Notes: generated from the letters alone by a model not told the origin. Shown: positions 21,641 to 32,920, counted from the first letter of the stretch. The stretch is DNA of 64,000 nt from Dromiciops gliroides (GCF_019393635.1 NC_057867.1:67273492-67337491), one strand, 5' to 3'. Made by a program: numbers and translations.

Positions 21641-22508
21641 AGTCTTTTTCTGGGGGTAAATCTCTGCATGGTAACTGAATGTCACGTCTCTAACTAATCC
21701 TGAAAGTGGGGGATAACAGGGAGAGAGAGAAAATGGAACCCAGCTGATGACAGATGAGAAGAGCAATGCTTGCCTTTTAATGCATTCACTTAAAGCGCAA
21801 CAGATCCCAATTGCCTTATATTGCCTATATTTCAGACATATGTCTCTTCTTCCCAACTAGACCATGGCTTCTAGTATAGTGGAAAGAGCCTTACCTTGGG
21901 AGTAAGACGACTTACATAGGAATGATGGCTTTGCCACTTTTTAGTTGGGTGACTTTGAGTAAGTCACTTCTCATCTCTGTGTGTCAGTTTCCACATATGT
22001 AAGTGGGGATAATAGGACATTGCTTACTTCATGGGGCTGTTGTGAGGATCAAACAAGATGATAGTTATAAAGTGCTTGGCAAACTGTACAGAACTATAGA
22101 AAAATGAACTAGTGATAAGCATTTCTAGTGATCACATCATAGCTGTGGTTTGAAGAAAAGTATTAGGTTTGGAGACAGATGACATGGGTTGAAATAACAC
22201 CCAGATCTGCTACTCACTAGCTTTTTGTCTAATTTCTCTGGACCTCAGTTTCCTCATCTGTAAGGTGAGGAGGTTATACTGAATGGCCTTGAGATTCCTT
22301 CCAGCTCTTGAGCTAAGAACCTTGGATGCAGGTGGAAGAGGACCGGAAGAAGTAGTTACTAAAGTTCCTCATAGCTCTGATACTCTCTAAGCTTCCATCC
22401 AGGCTGATTACAGAACAAGAGAACATGAGAACTTGAAGGAACCTCTTGCTTTCTTTGTAAGCGAGGTCTTCCGGTTTTACACCACAAGTTATTTTCCTTT
22501 CCACTTAC
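21641..22508. other. Gene-free stretch with two MIR-like SINEs
   Basis: 21865-22110 (AGTATAGTGGAAAGAGCC, TTGGGTGACTTTGAGTAAG, GTGAGGATCAAACAAGATG) and 22150-22330 (CTCATCTGTAAGGTGAGGAGG) are plus-strand MIR/core-SINEs. No gene. Confidence 0.6.
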
Positions 22509-22531
22509 TGAACCCTCTTTTGATTATCTCT

Positions 22532-22687
22532 CTTTTTTTTTTTTTTTTTTGGTGAGGCAATTGGGGTTAAGTGACTTGCCCAGGGTCACAAAGCTAGTAA
22601 GTGTCAAGTGTCTGAGGCTGGATTTGAACTCAGGTACTCCTGAATCTAGAGCCGGCGCTTTAACCACTGCGCCATCTAGCTGCCCCC
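22532..22687 (-). mobile_element. WSINE1-type SINE
   Basis: A complete inverted copy with a pure poly-T tail. Flanked by TGAACCCTCTTTT at 22509-22521 and 22688-22700. Confidence 0.95.
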
Positions 22688-22754
22688 TGAACCCTCTTTT
22701 GGAACAAAAGTGAGTAACAATGCAAGCTTGTCTAAAAGCATACACAGGAGCCCA

Positions 22755-23060
22755 CTCCTGTAGTCCTCCTCACCAGCACCTGTTCTCCAGGATGAGATTG
22801 TTCATTGTGTTACATTTTTGTTGGTGTGGATGTGCTTCTCCTGGTTCTCAGCATCAGTTCATATAAATCTTCCCACCTATCTCTGAATTCTTCCTATTTG
22901 CTGTTTTTATGATCCAACGATATTCCAATACATTCATACACATGTAATATATTGTTGGCCATCTGCAAATGATGGGCATCCACTTTGTTTTCCACTTGTT
23001 TTTGTTAGCACAAAATTACATGTAGGAATACTTTGGGGTGTGTTTGTATGTGCATAGTTA
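22755..23060 (-). mobile_element. Old L1 LINE ORF2/3' fragment
   Basis: Inverted L1-like sequence: TCTCCTGGTTCTCAGCATCAG, TTCATATAAATCTTCCCACC, ATGGGCATCCACTTTG and AGCACAAAATTACATGTAGG. More diverged than the other L1 copies. Confidence 0.5.
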
Positions 23061-24539
23061 CTTATAATATATATGATTTCCCTTTATGTCTTTGACCTCC
23101 TGGGGTACATCCCCAGCACTGCAACCCCTTATTTTACAAGGGAAGAACTGGAGGACAATAGAGGCAAAATAACTTGCCTGTGGTTATACAGTCATCAAGT
23201 GGCAGAGACAGGTCTCAAACCATGGTTTTCTGCCTTCAAATCCAGGATACTTTTCATTAGAATTGATATCATGTAACCAATCCCTCCATATCTGGGTTAA
23301 GACTCAGTTTTTCAATTCAGATAATATGGCTGATGATACCCCCCACCTAGTTGTTTGTCTTCATATGCAAATAGTTCTAATCTTTCCTGTTCCCTCTACC
23401 TAAAGACAGTCATGCCATCTTAGATTCTGTGGCATCAAGTTTCAGATGCCTCTGACACAGGGTAAGTGTGCAGAGTTTTATCTTTGCTGTGGTTGGGAGT
23501 CACCCTTTCATGCATCCTGTCTCTTGCAAATCACCATTTGCACACATCAGCCAAATATACCTTTTGAAGTGGGCTTCCTGGGGCACATCTAGATAGATGG
23601 GATTCTGAACCCTTCTGACCCAGTTTCCTGTTCTGACCCAGTTCTTGCATGGTAGTGGTGGCAAAGGTGGCCTTTTATGGGGCAAGAAACCCTTATTTCG
23701 TGACTTGGCAGAGTTTTTTTTTAATCAGTAAACTGCCTGAGGATTGAGGTTCTTTGAGCAGGCATTGGGGAAAGTCTGCACACAACTTTTTCCCACCATC
23801 AGAAGGTGACCTCTGAGAGGGGAAGTGGAGCTAGAACTGAGGGAAGCAATGGCAGCACAGATTTGCCTTGTTTAAGACTGCCTGATTGAGGTGTGTTCTT
23901 GGCTCAACTGGAAGGCAAGGGAGTTTTTCTATGGTGAGCAGTAGCACGAACATGTGGAAAGAGCCTAGAGCTTTGAAATAAAGAATGAGACCAAATACAG
24001 TAAAGCAACCCAGTGGGTTGGAGCCAGTGGCTATTTCCCAAACCAGCCAACCCAAACCCTTTGCCTGAAAAGCCCAAACTAAGGAGCTCAAAGAAACATA
24101 GTCTGGCAGCTCAGATTCAAGCTTCTCCTTTGTTTGCAAGCAAACCAAAATCCAGAACTCATTTTCTCTCCAAAATAGATTCATAAGGAGCTTGTGAGTA
24201 TCCATCCCCAAGCTGTTCCACTCATGATGAAATCTTTCATTGGGTCAATGTCCAGGGATCCAAGGTACCCTGCATGATCTCTGTCTTCTCCTTGAAGTTA
24301 GCTTGAGCTCTTGGCTCTCTTAACAACCTGGATTGGATGATGCTTCCCTCCCCTGACTGATCTCATCATCCCGTGCTCTGGCCAGTTATTGATTTACTCA
24401 TTTGCTAATGGCCAAAGGCTGGTCCATGCCATCATTCAAAGGTTGGGTGAGTGACTAAAAAGCAAGCTTCCTCTATGCTGATGTCTGTTTTATCTTTTTC
24501 TCCTTTTTACTTGAAAAACCCCAGTCTGTCACTCCTACC
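23061..24539. other. Gene-free stretch
   Basis: 23130-23260 is an inverted MIR (TTACAAGGGAAGAACTGGAGG). 23270-24539 is not assigned. A 126-codon minus-strand frame at 23831-24211 shows no recognisable domain and no splice or start context. Confidence 0.4.
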
Positions 24540-24562
24540 CCACTAACTACCTTTATTTTCTG

Positions 24563-24720
24563 GGTTTTTTTGTTTTTGTTTTTTGGTGAGGCAGTTGGGG
24601 TTAAGTTACTTGCCCAGGGTCACACAGCTAGTAAGTATCAAGTGTCCGAGTCTGGATTTGAATTCAGGTCCTCCTGAATCCAGGGCTGGTGCTCTATCCA
24701 CTGCGCCATCTAGCTGCCCC
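24563..24720 (-). mobile_element. WSINE1-type SINE
   Basis: Inverted copy with a GTTTTTG-rich tail. Flanked by CCACTAACTAYCTTTA near 24540 and 24722. Confidence 0.93.
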
Positions 24721-24774
24721 TCCACTAACTATCTTTACCCTAAAGCCTACAGGGTATTGGATTAGATTCAAGGA

Positions 24775-25660
24775 TTCTTTTTTTTCACTTTTTAAATGAA
24801 TTAAATTTAATTTTTTCCAATTACATGTAAAATGATTTTTAACATTCTTTAAAAAATGTTGAGTTCCAAATCTCTTCCTCCCTCCTTTCCCTCTCCCGCT
24901 CACTGAAAAGGCAAGCAATCTGATATAGGTTATACATGTACAGTCATGCAAAACATATTTCCCTATTAGTCATGTTGTGAAAGAAAATACAGGCAAAAAA
25001 ATCCAAGAAAAATAAAGAAAATGTAAAAGATATGCTTCGATCTGCAGAGTCCATCGGTTGGAGTCTGGAGGTAGATAGCATTTTTCATCATTAGAACTTC
25101 AGAATTGTCTTGGATCACTGTATTGCTGAGAACAGCTAAGTCATTCACAATTGATCATCATACAATATTTCTGTTACTGTCTACAATGTTCTCCTGGTTC
25201 TGTTCACTTCATTTTGCATCTATTTATGTAATTCTTTCCAGGTTTTCCATCATAATCATATACCACAACTGGTTCAGCCATTCCCCAATTGAAGGGCATT
25301 CCCTCAATTTCCATTTCTTTGCCACCATAAAAAGAGCTGCTAGAAATAGTTTTGTACATATAGGTCCATTTCCTTTTTAAAAAAATCTCTTTAGGATATA
25401 GGCCTAGTAGTGGTATTAATGGACCAAAGGGTTTGCACAGTTTTATAGCCCTTTGGGCATAGTTCTAAATTACTCTCTAGAATGGTTGGATCAGTTCACA
25501 ACTTCACCAACAGTGCATTAGTATTCCAATTTTCCCACATCCCCATCCAATATTTGTCATTTCCATTTTCTGTCATATTGGCCAGTCTGAGAAGTGTAAG
25601 CTAGTATCTCAGGGTTGTTTTAATTTCTATTTCTCTATAGATTCAGTAGTTCCTAACCTG
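24775..25660 (-). mobile_element. L1 LINE 3' end (ORF2 C-terminus and 3' UTR)
   Basis: Inverted: A/T-rich tail, polypyrimidine tract (TCTTCCTCCCTCCTTTCC), TATAGGTTATACATGTACAG and ATGTTCTCCTGGTTCTGTTC. ORF2 follows: AGCCATTCCCCAATTGAAGGG, GCCACCATAAAAAGAGCTGC and CCTAGTAGTGGTATTAATGG. It extends past the GTxMHCWW part. 5'-truncated, decayed. Confidence 0.82.
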
Positions 25661-25705
25661 GAGTCTGTGAACTTTTTTTAAAAAAATATTTTGATAACTA
25701 CGTTC

Positions 25706-25958
25706 TGTTTTTGTTGTTCAGCCGTGTCCTACTCTCTTTGCGACCCCATCTGGAATATTCTTGGCAAAGATTCTATTGTGGTTTGTCATTTCCTTCTCCA
25801 GCTCATTTTACAAATGAGGAAAATGAGGCAAACAGGATAAAGTGACTTGCCCAGGGTCATATAGCTAGTAAGTGTCTGAGGCCAGATTTGAACTCAAAGA
25901 TGAGTCTTTCTGATTCCAAGCCCAGTGTTCTACCCACTGTGTCACCTAGCTACTCAAT
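25706..25958 (-). mobile_element. RTE-tailed SINE
   Basis: Inverted: GTTGTTCAGCCGTGTCCTAC and AATATTCTTGGCAAAGATTC tail, core AGTGACTTGCCCAGGGTCAT, head TGTGTCACCTAGCTACTC. The tail matches the end of the RTE copy at 48080-48915. Confidence 0.8.
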
Positions 25959-26478
25959 ATAGTTGATCAATATATTTAAGTATAATTGGTTTCCTTTGTA
26001 ATCCTATGTGTTTATGCCTTTAAAAACATTCTGAGAAGGGGTTCACAGCCTTTACCAGACTACTCAAGGAGTCCAGTATACAAAAAGGTTAAGAACCTCT
26101 GGTCTTCACTAAGGTTAAGGTGCCTTCTAGCTCTAACACCTATGATTCCTGTCTCACTCATCCCTATTCCCCCTTGTCCCTCCCCCAGCATCTTCTCAGG
26201 AAAGCTTCTGTTCTCATTTATATCTGGGTGTGGGTGAGTTTGTCATCATTTTCTCTTGGGAGAGGTTACTTATCCTGATCTCTCAATGTGGAATGAAATG
26301 AAAGGTTTAGAACCCTTGTTAAAGGCATTCCAGGCATCAGTGGGCAGATGGTAGGAGGGACTTTGGGGGAGACTAAGGGGAACTTCTCTTTCCCCAGACC
26401 CTCAGACCCCACCACATATGCAATCACTTACACAGAATAATAGTCGCTGTTTCTCTATTGCTAATAAGTACTGTTATA
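25959..26478. other. Gene-free stretch
   Basis: 26030-26130 resembles 27650-27830 (ATAATTGGTTTCCTTTGTAAT, TTCTGAGAAGGGGTTCAYAG), so both belong to one unnamed repeat family. The rest is unassigned. Confidence 0.45.
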
Positions 26479-26494
26479 AGGAAACACTCTTTTA

Positions 26495-26684
26495 GTTATT
26501 TTTTAAATTTTTATTTATTTATTTTTTTGTGGTGCAGAAATTTTTTTGGTGGGGCAATGGGGGTTAAGTGACTTGCCCAGAGTCACACAGCTAGTAAGTG
26601 TCAAGTGTCTGAGGCCACATTTGAACTCAGGTCCTCCTGAATCCAGGGCCAGTGCTTTATCCACTGTGCCACCTAGCTGCCCCC
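26495..26684 (-). mobile_element. WSINE1-type SINE with a two-part tail
   Basis: Inverted copy, head CCACCTAGCTGCCCCC. Its 3' side holds two A-tracts separated by GTGGTGCAGAAA. Flanked by AGGAAACACTCTTTTA at 26479-26494 and 26685-26700, a perfect 16-bp duplication. Confidence 0.95.
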
Positions 26685-26700
26685 AGGAAACACTCTTTTA

Positions 26701-26994
26701 AGAAAAACAACAGCCTTGGGAGTTAGTGAGTGCAAGTATTATTGGCCCAATTTTATAGGTGGGAAAACTGAGGCTTATGGAAAGTAAATTACTTTCAGTA
26801 TTTCAAATAAGATCACACAGTTCCAGGTCTGGTGCTCTTCCCACTATAGCTCCCTGCCTCTATCCACCTACATGATGCAATTAAGGGGTACCCCAAGGTC
26901 AGAGCTGCTTCAGGCAGCTCAGGACCAGTTTGCAAATGATCATTCCTAAATGTTCAGCATGGGGCATATACACAAGGGAAGTTTGGAGATGTTA
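26701..26994. other. Gene-free stretch with inverted MIR
   Basis: 26715-26870 carries an inverted MIR/core-SINE (TTTTATAGGTGGGAAAACTGAGG). No gene. Confidence 0.5.
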
Positions 26995-27130
26995 CAAGTC
27001 ATGACTTGATCTACTGTTTTGCTGAATTGTCTCGACTTAAGAAGTGATATAGAAAATGTTAATAATGCAAACTAAAGTTAAAAGTGTGCGGTGGGTACTT
27101 TTTTTTGGACATTTACCAGCACACCCCTAC
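26995..27130 (-). mobile_element. hAT-like MITE, copy 4 (partial)
   Basis: Inverted. The right end, GGACATTTACCAGCACACCCC, matches the CAGGGGGTGTGCTGG start of copy 2. The interior AAGTGATATAGAAAATGTTAATAATGC matches its shared block. Confidence 0.55.
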
Positions 27131-28264
27131 AAAGTCCCATCATCCTACCAACTGATCACAGGAACTGGAATGATCAACATTAATCTTTCCTGGGCTCCTG
27201 TTAAAGAACTCATGAACTCCTTCTAAAGCAGTAATATGTTCACAGGGCTCGGATTTTAGAAATGGTAAGGAAGTTCTCATCAGATGGTAATCAACCATGT
27301 TTCATTTCCAAAGATCCTCATATTTAAATATGGCACTCCGAAAGAATGCCCCTAAGAAAAGAACCTCCATTCATGGAATTTCAGACACTAGGGCCCCCAG
27401 AAAGGAGCGCTATTTTGAGGCAGGGGTTGTCCCAACACCACTGAAATCAAACCTGTTTCCCTTACTTGTAAGTCTGACTCTTGCCTGCATGTATGGTCTC
27501 AAAGTCAAAGGACCTAGGTTTAAAACACAGTATTTTTCACTCTCTGTGTGACATTAGGGATTGTTACATCTACTCTCTGAGTCTCCATTTCTTCATCTGT
27601 AAAGTAAGGAGTTAAACTAGGTCAGGAGTTCTTACGCTGAGGGCTGTGAACTTGCCATCTTTTCAATAATTGTATTACAATATAATTGGTTTCCTTTGTA
27701 ATCTAATTTATTTTATGCATTTAAAAACAGGATTCTGAGGAGGGGTTCATAGGGTCCACCAGACTGCTCAAGGGGCCATGACACACAGCAAAGTAAAGAG
27801 CCCCTACATTAAATAAATTCACAGCTCTCAATCTTATGATGTTATGAAATATTTCTGGGCTATGAGCATTTCATCAGAGCCTAAGCAATGTGAAATCTGG
27901 GAAAATTAGCTAAAGGAAACCACCAAGTATACAGGCATCCATCTCTTCTTCCTCATCCAAAGGGATATTTTATGTAAAGTAGCATAAAGAGAAAGAGAAG
28001 GGGCAAGTCAAGGGAGGGTGCCAAACAAGGCAGACCTTATACATAGGAGGAGTGGGTTGCTACCTACACCTTGTGAAATAAGGAGTAAGTAAAAGCCCTT
28101 GCTCCAGATTTTTTTCATTAGCCTGCTACTGGGCCTGAAATGGGCATTGTCAGAGTACCTCTTCTGGGTCCAGTTTCATTTGATCCAACTGATATTTATT
28201 ATGGATTAAGGTACTAATTTCACAAGGGCATTGTTAGTATTTGCCCTTTACCAGGAAAGTCATC
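27131..28264. other. Gene-free stretch
   Basis: 27490-27640 is a plus-strand MIR. 27650-27830 is the unnamed repeat shared with 26030-26130. 27131-27490 and 27830-28264 are unassigned. Confidence 0.4.
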
Positions 28265-28371
28265 ATGCTCGCTTTGGCAGCATATATACTAAAATTGGAA
28301 TGATACAGAGAAGGTTAGCATGACCTCTGGACAAGGATAACATGCAAATTTGTGAAGCATTCCATATTTTT
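28265..28371 (+). pseudogene. U6 snRNA pseudogene
   Basis: Aligns end to end with the 107-nt U6 spliceosomal RNA without large gaps: TGCTCGCTTTGGCAGCA, ATACTAAAATTGGAATGATA, CAGAGAAGGTTAGCATG and GAAGCATTCCATATTTTT. About 13 substitutions from the mammalian U6 sequence I recall, many being C to T or G to A. The conserved ACAGAGA box is intact, but the following AGATTAGC has changed to AGGTTAGC. No TATA box is visible about 25 nt upstream. Most likely a dead retroposed copy. Confidence 0.9.
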
Positions 28372-28703
28372 TGAATGTTGAAATTTATCTTTACAGATGA
28401 TTGGGAAAAATAAAACTATTAATATTCTCTGGGTCTCACTTTACAGTTCTAAAGCTATGGTTCAATGGCCCCATGACTCTGACTCTGAGACTGAGGAGGA
28501 AAATTTAGTGCCTGGGGCCTGGGCCTGGTGCTGGGTCCTGTGCCAGTCTGACTGACTCACTGAACAACAACTGAGTTGAACAAGAAGTGTGAGAGTGTGA
28601 GTGTGAGTGAGTGAGTGTGTGTGTGTGTGTGTGTGTTGGGGGGAATGGAGGTCACTTATGCATGCCTGCTTTCTTGTTTTAAGTTCAAATATGAGCTAAT
28701 AAC
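28372..28703. other. Gene-free stretch with TG microsatellite
   Basis: A (TG)n-rich tract lies at 28589-28636. The rest is unassigned. Confidence 0.6.
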
Positions 28704-28941
28704 GGGACATTTGGGTGGCGTGGTAGATAGAGCACCTGGTTTGGGAATCAGAAAGATCTGAGTTCAGATACTTACTAGCTGTGTGACCCTGGGCAAGTCA
28801 CTTAACTGTGTTTGCTTCAGTTTCCTCATCTGTAAAAAGAGCTGGAGAAAGAAATGGCAAACCACTCCAGTATCTTTGCCAAGAAAACCCCAAATGAGAT
28901 CATGAAGAGTTAGACACAACTGAACAATGACTGAACAACAA
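28704..28941 (+). mobile_element. RTE-tailed SINE, full length
   Basis: tRNA-like head (GTGGCGTGGTAGATAGAGCAC), core (GCTGTGTGACCCTGGGCAAG) and MIR-like middle (CCTCATCTGTAAAAAGAGC). The RTE tail then follows: TATCTTTGCCAAGAAAACCCC, AGTTAGACACAACTGAACAA and CTGAACAACAAC. The tail also occurs at the end of the RTE LINE near 48900. Confidence 0.85.
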
Positions 28942-29344
28942 CATGGGACAAGAGCATTTCTACATGTCTCAAATGGAACAGACAATGAGGTACAGGGTAA
29001 TCTCTGTACTGGACATCTGGCAACCAGAAGTAAGATGATTTCTGAGAATATTTGACTAAGCACTAAAACATCAGGTTTGGTCATAAACTTGCTTCCCTCA
29101 TTCATTCCCTTTTTAAAAAACAAGACTTGTGGTTCCTAGTGAGGAAATTCTTTACAAATGCAGATCAGCACCATCTCCCCAGTGTCTAATCTTAAGAGAG
29201 CTGCCTGGAGCATTGACAAGTCAGGTGACTTGCCCAGCATCCCCCAGACAGGATGTGGCAGAAGAGGAGCCTGAACCTATCTTCATGATCCCTGCATCAT
29301 CTCCTCTATCCAGCACCTGGATAGCAGTACACTGCTACACAGCC
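28942..29344. other. Gene-free stretch
   Basis: No gene. 29200-29310 has a weak inverted MIR-like part. Otherwise unassigned. Confidence 0.4.
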
Positions 29345-30210
29345 TTGTCATTCATTCATTCATTAATTCATTCAACAAACATCTCTTGCACAACTACTAT
29401 GTGCAATGTCTTGTGCTAGGTCCTAGGAGAAAATAACAATGGCAAATAAGACATATCTTCAGCACTAAAGGAACTTACAGTCTAATACTATAATGAATGG
29501 ACCCTCCCTCCACCACCCTGGTTTACCGCCTCTCTAGGCCCCTTCAATTTATGTGATTCTATCCAGATCTTTCAGTACATCTTCCATGGAGAACCATCTC
29601 CTCCTGCCAATGGACTAGTTCCCCTTATACTTGCTTCACCTGGCCCACTTCCTTTTCTGCTTGTATTTATCCTCAATGATGTCTTTTATTTTGCTTTCTT
29701 CCTAAAAGTAGTCACCCTTAGTAACACGCTGCAGGCTTCTCATGCCCACCATGTGTCTCTTTAATGTCCTGGGGCCACCTCACCTGCAATTCTGATTCTT
29801 CTCAGACTGTGGTCTCAATCAGTCAATCATCAACCAGTTATTAAGGTCTTGTTATGGTGGTAGGTACTGGGGGTTGGAGAAGAAAATGAAACACTCTATT
29901 CCCTCAAGGAGCTTACATCTATTAATGAACGAATGACGAAATGTAGTAAATACTTAGTACTATGAGTCAGGTTGTGCCAAGTGATGGAAACATAAAAAAC
30001 TCAAGACAACACCTGCTATCAAGGCTCTTACATTCTTAGAGGGTACAGACAGGTAGAACTGGAAAGGGGTGGTCAGAACTGTGCTTTAGGGAAATCATTT
30101 TGATAGCTGTGTGGAAGATGGATTGGAGTAGGGAGAGACTTGAGGAAGGAAGACTGTCATTTCAGTCATGGAGAATCACTTGGAGAACACTGGTATTAAG
30201 GAGCTGAGCT
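29345..30210 (+). mobile_element. L2 LINE fragments (three pieces)
   Basis: 29345-29490 (CATTCAACAAACATCTCTTGC, TTGTGCTAGGTCCTAGG), 29815-30010 (TCATCAACCAGTTATTAAGG, TGGTAGGTACTGGGGG) and 30055-30200 (TTAGGGAAATCATTTTGATAGC, GTGTGGAAGATGGATTGGAG) carry L2 3' motifs. 29490-29815 resembles the old plus-strand block at 55700-56040. Confidence 0.55.
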
Positions 30211-31459
30211 TTTGCTGAAAAATGAAGAATAGGAATCATTGAAAACTCTAGAAAGTCTCTCAAATGCAATCTACACCATTCTTCTTCTCCTGTTTAATCC
30301 TGGGCACAGCTCATTGCCTGTCCAAGATCTACATGCTGATGGACTAAGTCAATGAGCTGCCCAGCCCACTGCCAGAGGCCAGAACCCTGGGCAAGTCACT
30401 TAACCCTCATTGCCCTGCAAAACAAACAAACAAACAGAAAGTGGTGAGTGCAGATGAGAGACATGGATCTGTATTAACTGTGTGGTGGGATTTCCCAGGA
30501 TATAAGGCTGCCTCATTATGATATGCAGGTGATCCTGGGTTCTCAAAGGCTATGCCCATTGGGTGCAAGCTCTGTAAGGGTCCTAGCAAATTGAAGAAGC
30601 TACAGGTAGAGACCTGGTGATAGGCTGTGTCTTTTATCTGAAACCCACCCTAACTAGCTAGAGAGGCCCATTATCAGGTTGGTCAAAGGACTGGCTATAG
30701 AGTCTAACTAATAATAATAATAACAATGAGGAAGGGGAGGAGAACTATGATTTGCAGAGCACTTTACGTTCATTATTTCATTTGATCCTCACAACAACCT
30801 CAGGAGGCAGATACTATTAATATCTTTATTATATAGACGAGGAAGGTGGGGTGCAGAGAAGTTAAATGACCTGTCCAGGGTCTTACTGCTAGTAAGTGTA
30901 TGAGGTGGGATTCAAACCCAAGTCAAGCACCCTGTCTGCTGTGTGTCTCTCAAGTTTGGAGGGGCTGGTTATGATTGATGGAGAGAGTACCTTTTGGGAG
31001 GGTGGGGTGGGGATTAGAACTGTGCTTTCATTGGTATAGGGAATGGGGAAACTCTCTACCAAAATATATCAGCAAGTTTTCTGCAAGTGGTGGTCTTAAA
31101 GAGATCCCTGGGGCACTGAGGGGTTAAGGGAAACAGCCAGCAAGTGTCAGAGGCAGGATTTGAACTCAGGTCTTCATGTCTCTGAAACCAAGGCAGTAGC
31201 TGGCCTCATATTCCCTATACTGAGAGAACTCCAGCTCCTCAAAGCACTTAGACATTAACAAGTATAAGTTCACCTCTCCAAACTTTATAATCTTGGGGAT
31301 CTCAAAAAAACACACTATATCAGACTGACATCAATGGCCTCTGCAGGTGACTCACCAGGTACTGATATGGGGATTTTGTGGGTACTTTCGGTTGTTTTTA
31401 AACCACTTGAAGCTAAATATTGGATAAATCTTGTAGTAACTGCTCTTTTCTTTCCTTAG
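30211..31459. other. Gene-free stretch with repeat fragments
   Basis: 30385-30435 is the 3' end of a plus-strand WSINE1-type SINE (GGGCAAGTCACTTAACCC, ATTGCCCTGCAAAAC). 30735-30960 is an inverted MIR. 31085-31200 is an inverted core-SINE remnant. No gene. Confidence 0.5.
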
Positions 31460-31504
31460 ATTTCCCTCCTACATTCTCAAGTTATTGATGGCCCCAGGAC
31501 TGAT
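31460..31504 (+). other. Candidate 45-nt exon
   Basis: Preceded by TGCTCTTTTCTTTCCTTAG, a strong pyrimidine tract plus AG, and followed by GTAAGT. It contains ATGG at 31488. In that frame it reads MAPGL and leaves two bases, AT, at the donor. The G that opens the exon at 37257 completes ATG, giving MAPGLMNPFCFQGFTKRDHM, joined in frame to the receptor-like protein. The phase match could be chance (1 in 3). No transcript evidence. Confidence 0.35.
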
Positions 31505-32030
31505 GTAAGTGTATGACATTTTCTTTATGAAATTCCCAAAGTTCCTTCTTCCCCCAAAGGGATCACAGTGGGGTGCCAAGAGCCTTGAATGTTTCACAAT
31601 GGCCAGCCTCCAACCCAAGGGGACACACTAGGAAAGGGGGACTGCCCCTAAGGAGAGGAGGGAGAAGGAGCCAGCTGAGATGGTGCTGGCAATCATCTGG
31701 ACCTGCCAAGAGCCTTCATCTTCACCCCTATGACCTCCAGTAGCTAAGACAGGTATCAGCTAGCTAGTAGGTAGGAGAGCCATGATTTCAATACAGTTCT
31801 TCTTAGTATAAATCTATTGTTCTTTCATTGGCACGCTGCCTCTGAAGGAGCTCCCTTCTTTGCCCCTTGCTTCTTCATGGCTAGCCCCCAAGCCACTACT
31901 GTTTTCTCTCCACCTTCCTTAACACCATGCTGTCCCAGCTCTGAACACAAACCTAACCTAGCAGTGGGGAATTCCTTGTCTATTGGGGGCCACACACTCA
32001 TTGGGGAGGGAATGAGTCTGGTCACAGAAG
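31505..32030. other. Gene-free stretch
   Basis: If the exon at 31460 is real, this is intron. No repeat or gene recognised. Confidence 0.4.
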
Positions 32031-32234
32031 CAGGGAGGCAGCAGGATGAACTTGGAATACTGACCCTGGAGGCAGAGGACTGGAGTTTAAGGCCTGACTC
32101 TAGCAGTTACTGCCTGTGTGACCTTAGGGATCATTTTACCTGTCTGGGCCTTACTTTCCTCATCTGTAAAATGAAGGATGACCTCTGAGGTTACTTCCAA
32201 CTTCAAACCTATGCTCTTATGAAGTTAAAAAAAG
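32031..32234 (+). mobile_element. MIR-like SINE
   Basis: GACCCTGGAGGCAGAGGAC, CTGCCTGTGTGACCTTAGGG and CTCATCTGTAAAATGAAGGATG. This also explains the 3' half of a 123-codon frame at 31817-32188. Confidence 0.65.
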
Positions 32235-32248
32235 CCTCATTTACTTTT

Positions 32249-32600
32249 TTTGTTTTTGTTTTCACAGGATTTTTAATTCAATTTTTTTCTCTCACCCTCC
32301 CTTCTCTCCCTCCTCCCCAAGACAGAAAGTAGTCTGATATAGGTTGTATATGTATAATCACATTAAACATATTTCTATATTAGTCATCTTATGAAAGAAG
32401 AATCAGAGCACAACAACAAACAAGAAGGGGAAAAAGTCCAAAAGTAGAAACAGTATGGTTCAATCTACATTCATAATTCACAGTTCTTTTTTCTGGATGT
32501 TGAGAACATTTTTTATCACAAGTTCTTTGAAACTGTTGTGGATCACTGCACTGCTGAAAAGAGCCAAGTCTATCCCCATTGTTTGTCACACAATGTTGCT
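32249..32600 (-). mobile_element. L1 LINE 3' end, first insert at a reused site
   Basis: Inverted L1 3' UTR with poly-T tail, TCTGATATAGGTTGTATATG, AAAAGAGCCAAGTCTATCCCC. Flanked by CCTCATTTACTTTT at 32235-32248 and CTCATGTACTTTT at 32601-32613. Confidence 0.82.
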
Positions 32601-32613
32601 CTCATGTACTTTT

Positions 32614-32751
32614 TTTTTTCAGGGCAATGAGGGTTAAGTGACTTGCCCAGGGTCACACAGCTAGTAAGTGTCAAGTGTCTGAGGCCGGATTTGAACTCAG
32701 ATCCTCCTGAATCCAGGGCCGGTGCTTTATCCACTGCGCCACCTAGCTGCC
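32614..32751 (-). mobile_element. WSINE1-type SINE, second insert at the reused site
   Basis: A complete inverted copy. The flanks CTCATGTACTTTT (32601-32613) and CCTCATTTACTTTT (32752-32765) are near-identical. Confidence 0.92.
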
Positions 32752-32765
32752 CCTCATTTACTTTT

Positions 32766-32920
32766 TTTCTTTTTTCTTTTTTTTTGTAGGGCAATGACGG
32801 TTAAGTGACTTGCCCAGGGTCACACAGCTAGTAAGGGTCAAGTGTCTGAGGCTGGATTTGAAGTCAGGTCCTCCTGAATCCAGGGCTGGTGCTTTATCTA
32901 CTGTGCCACCTAGCTGCCCC
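32766..32920 (-). mobile_element. WSINE1-type SINE, third insert at the reused site
   Basis: A complete inverted copy. The flanks CCTCATTTACTTTT (32752-32765) and TCATTTACTTTT (32921-32932) match the same target. Confidence 0.92.

Noticed and set aside
23831-24211. 126-codon minus-strand frame
   Set aside because: No recognisable domain, no start or splice context; length is within chance in this much sequence.
28265-28371. Functional U6 snRNA gene
   Set aside because: About 13 changes and no upstream TATA/PSE.
31817-32188. 123-codon frame
   Set aside because: The 3' half is a MIR-like SINE; no domain in the rest.
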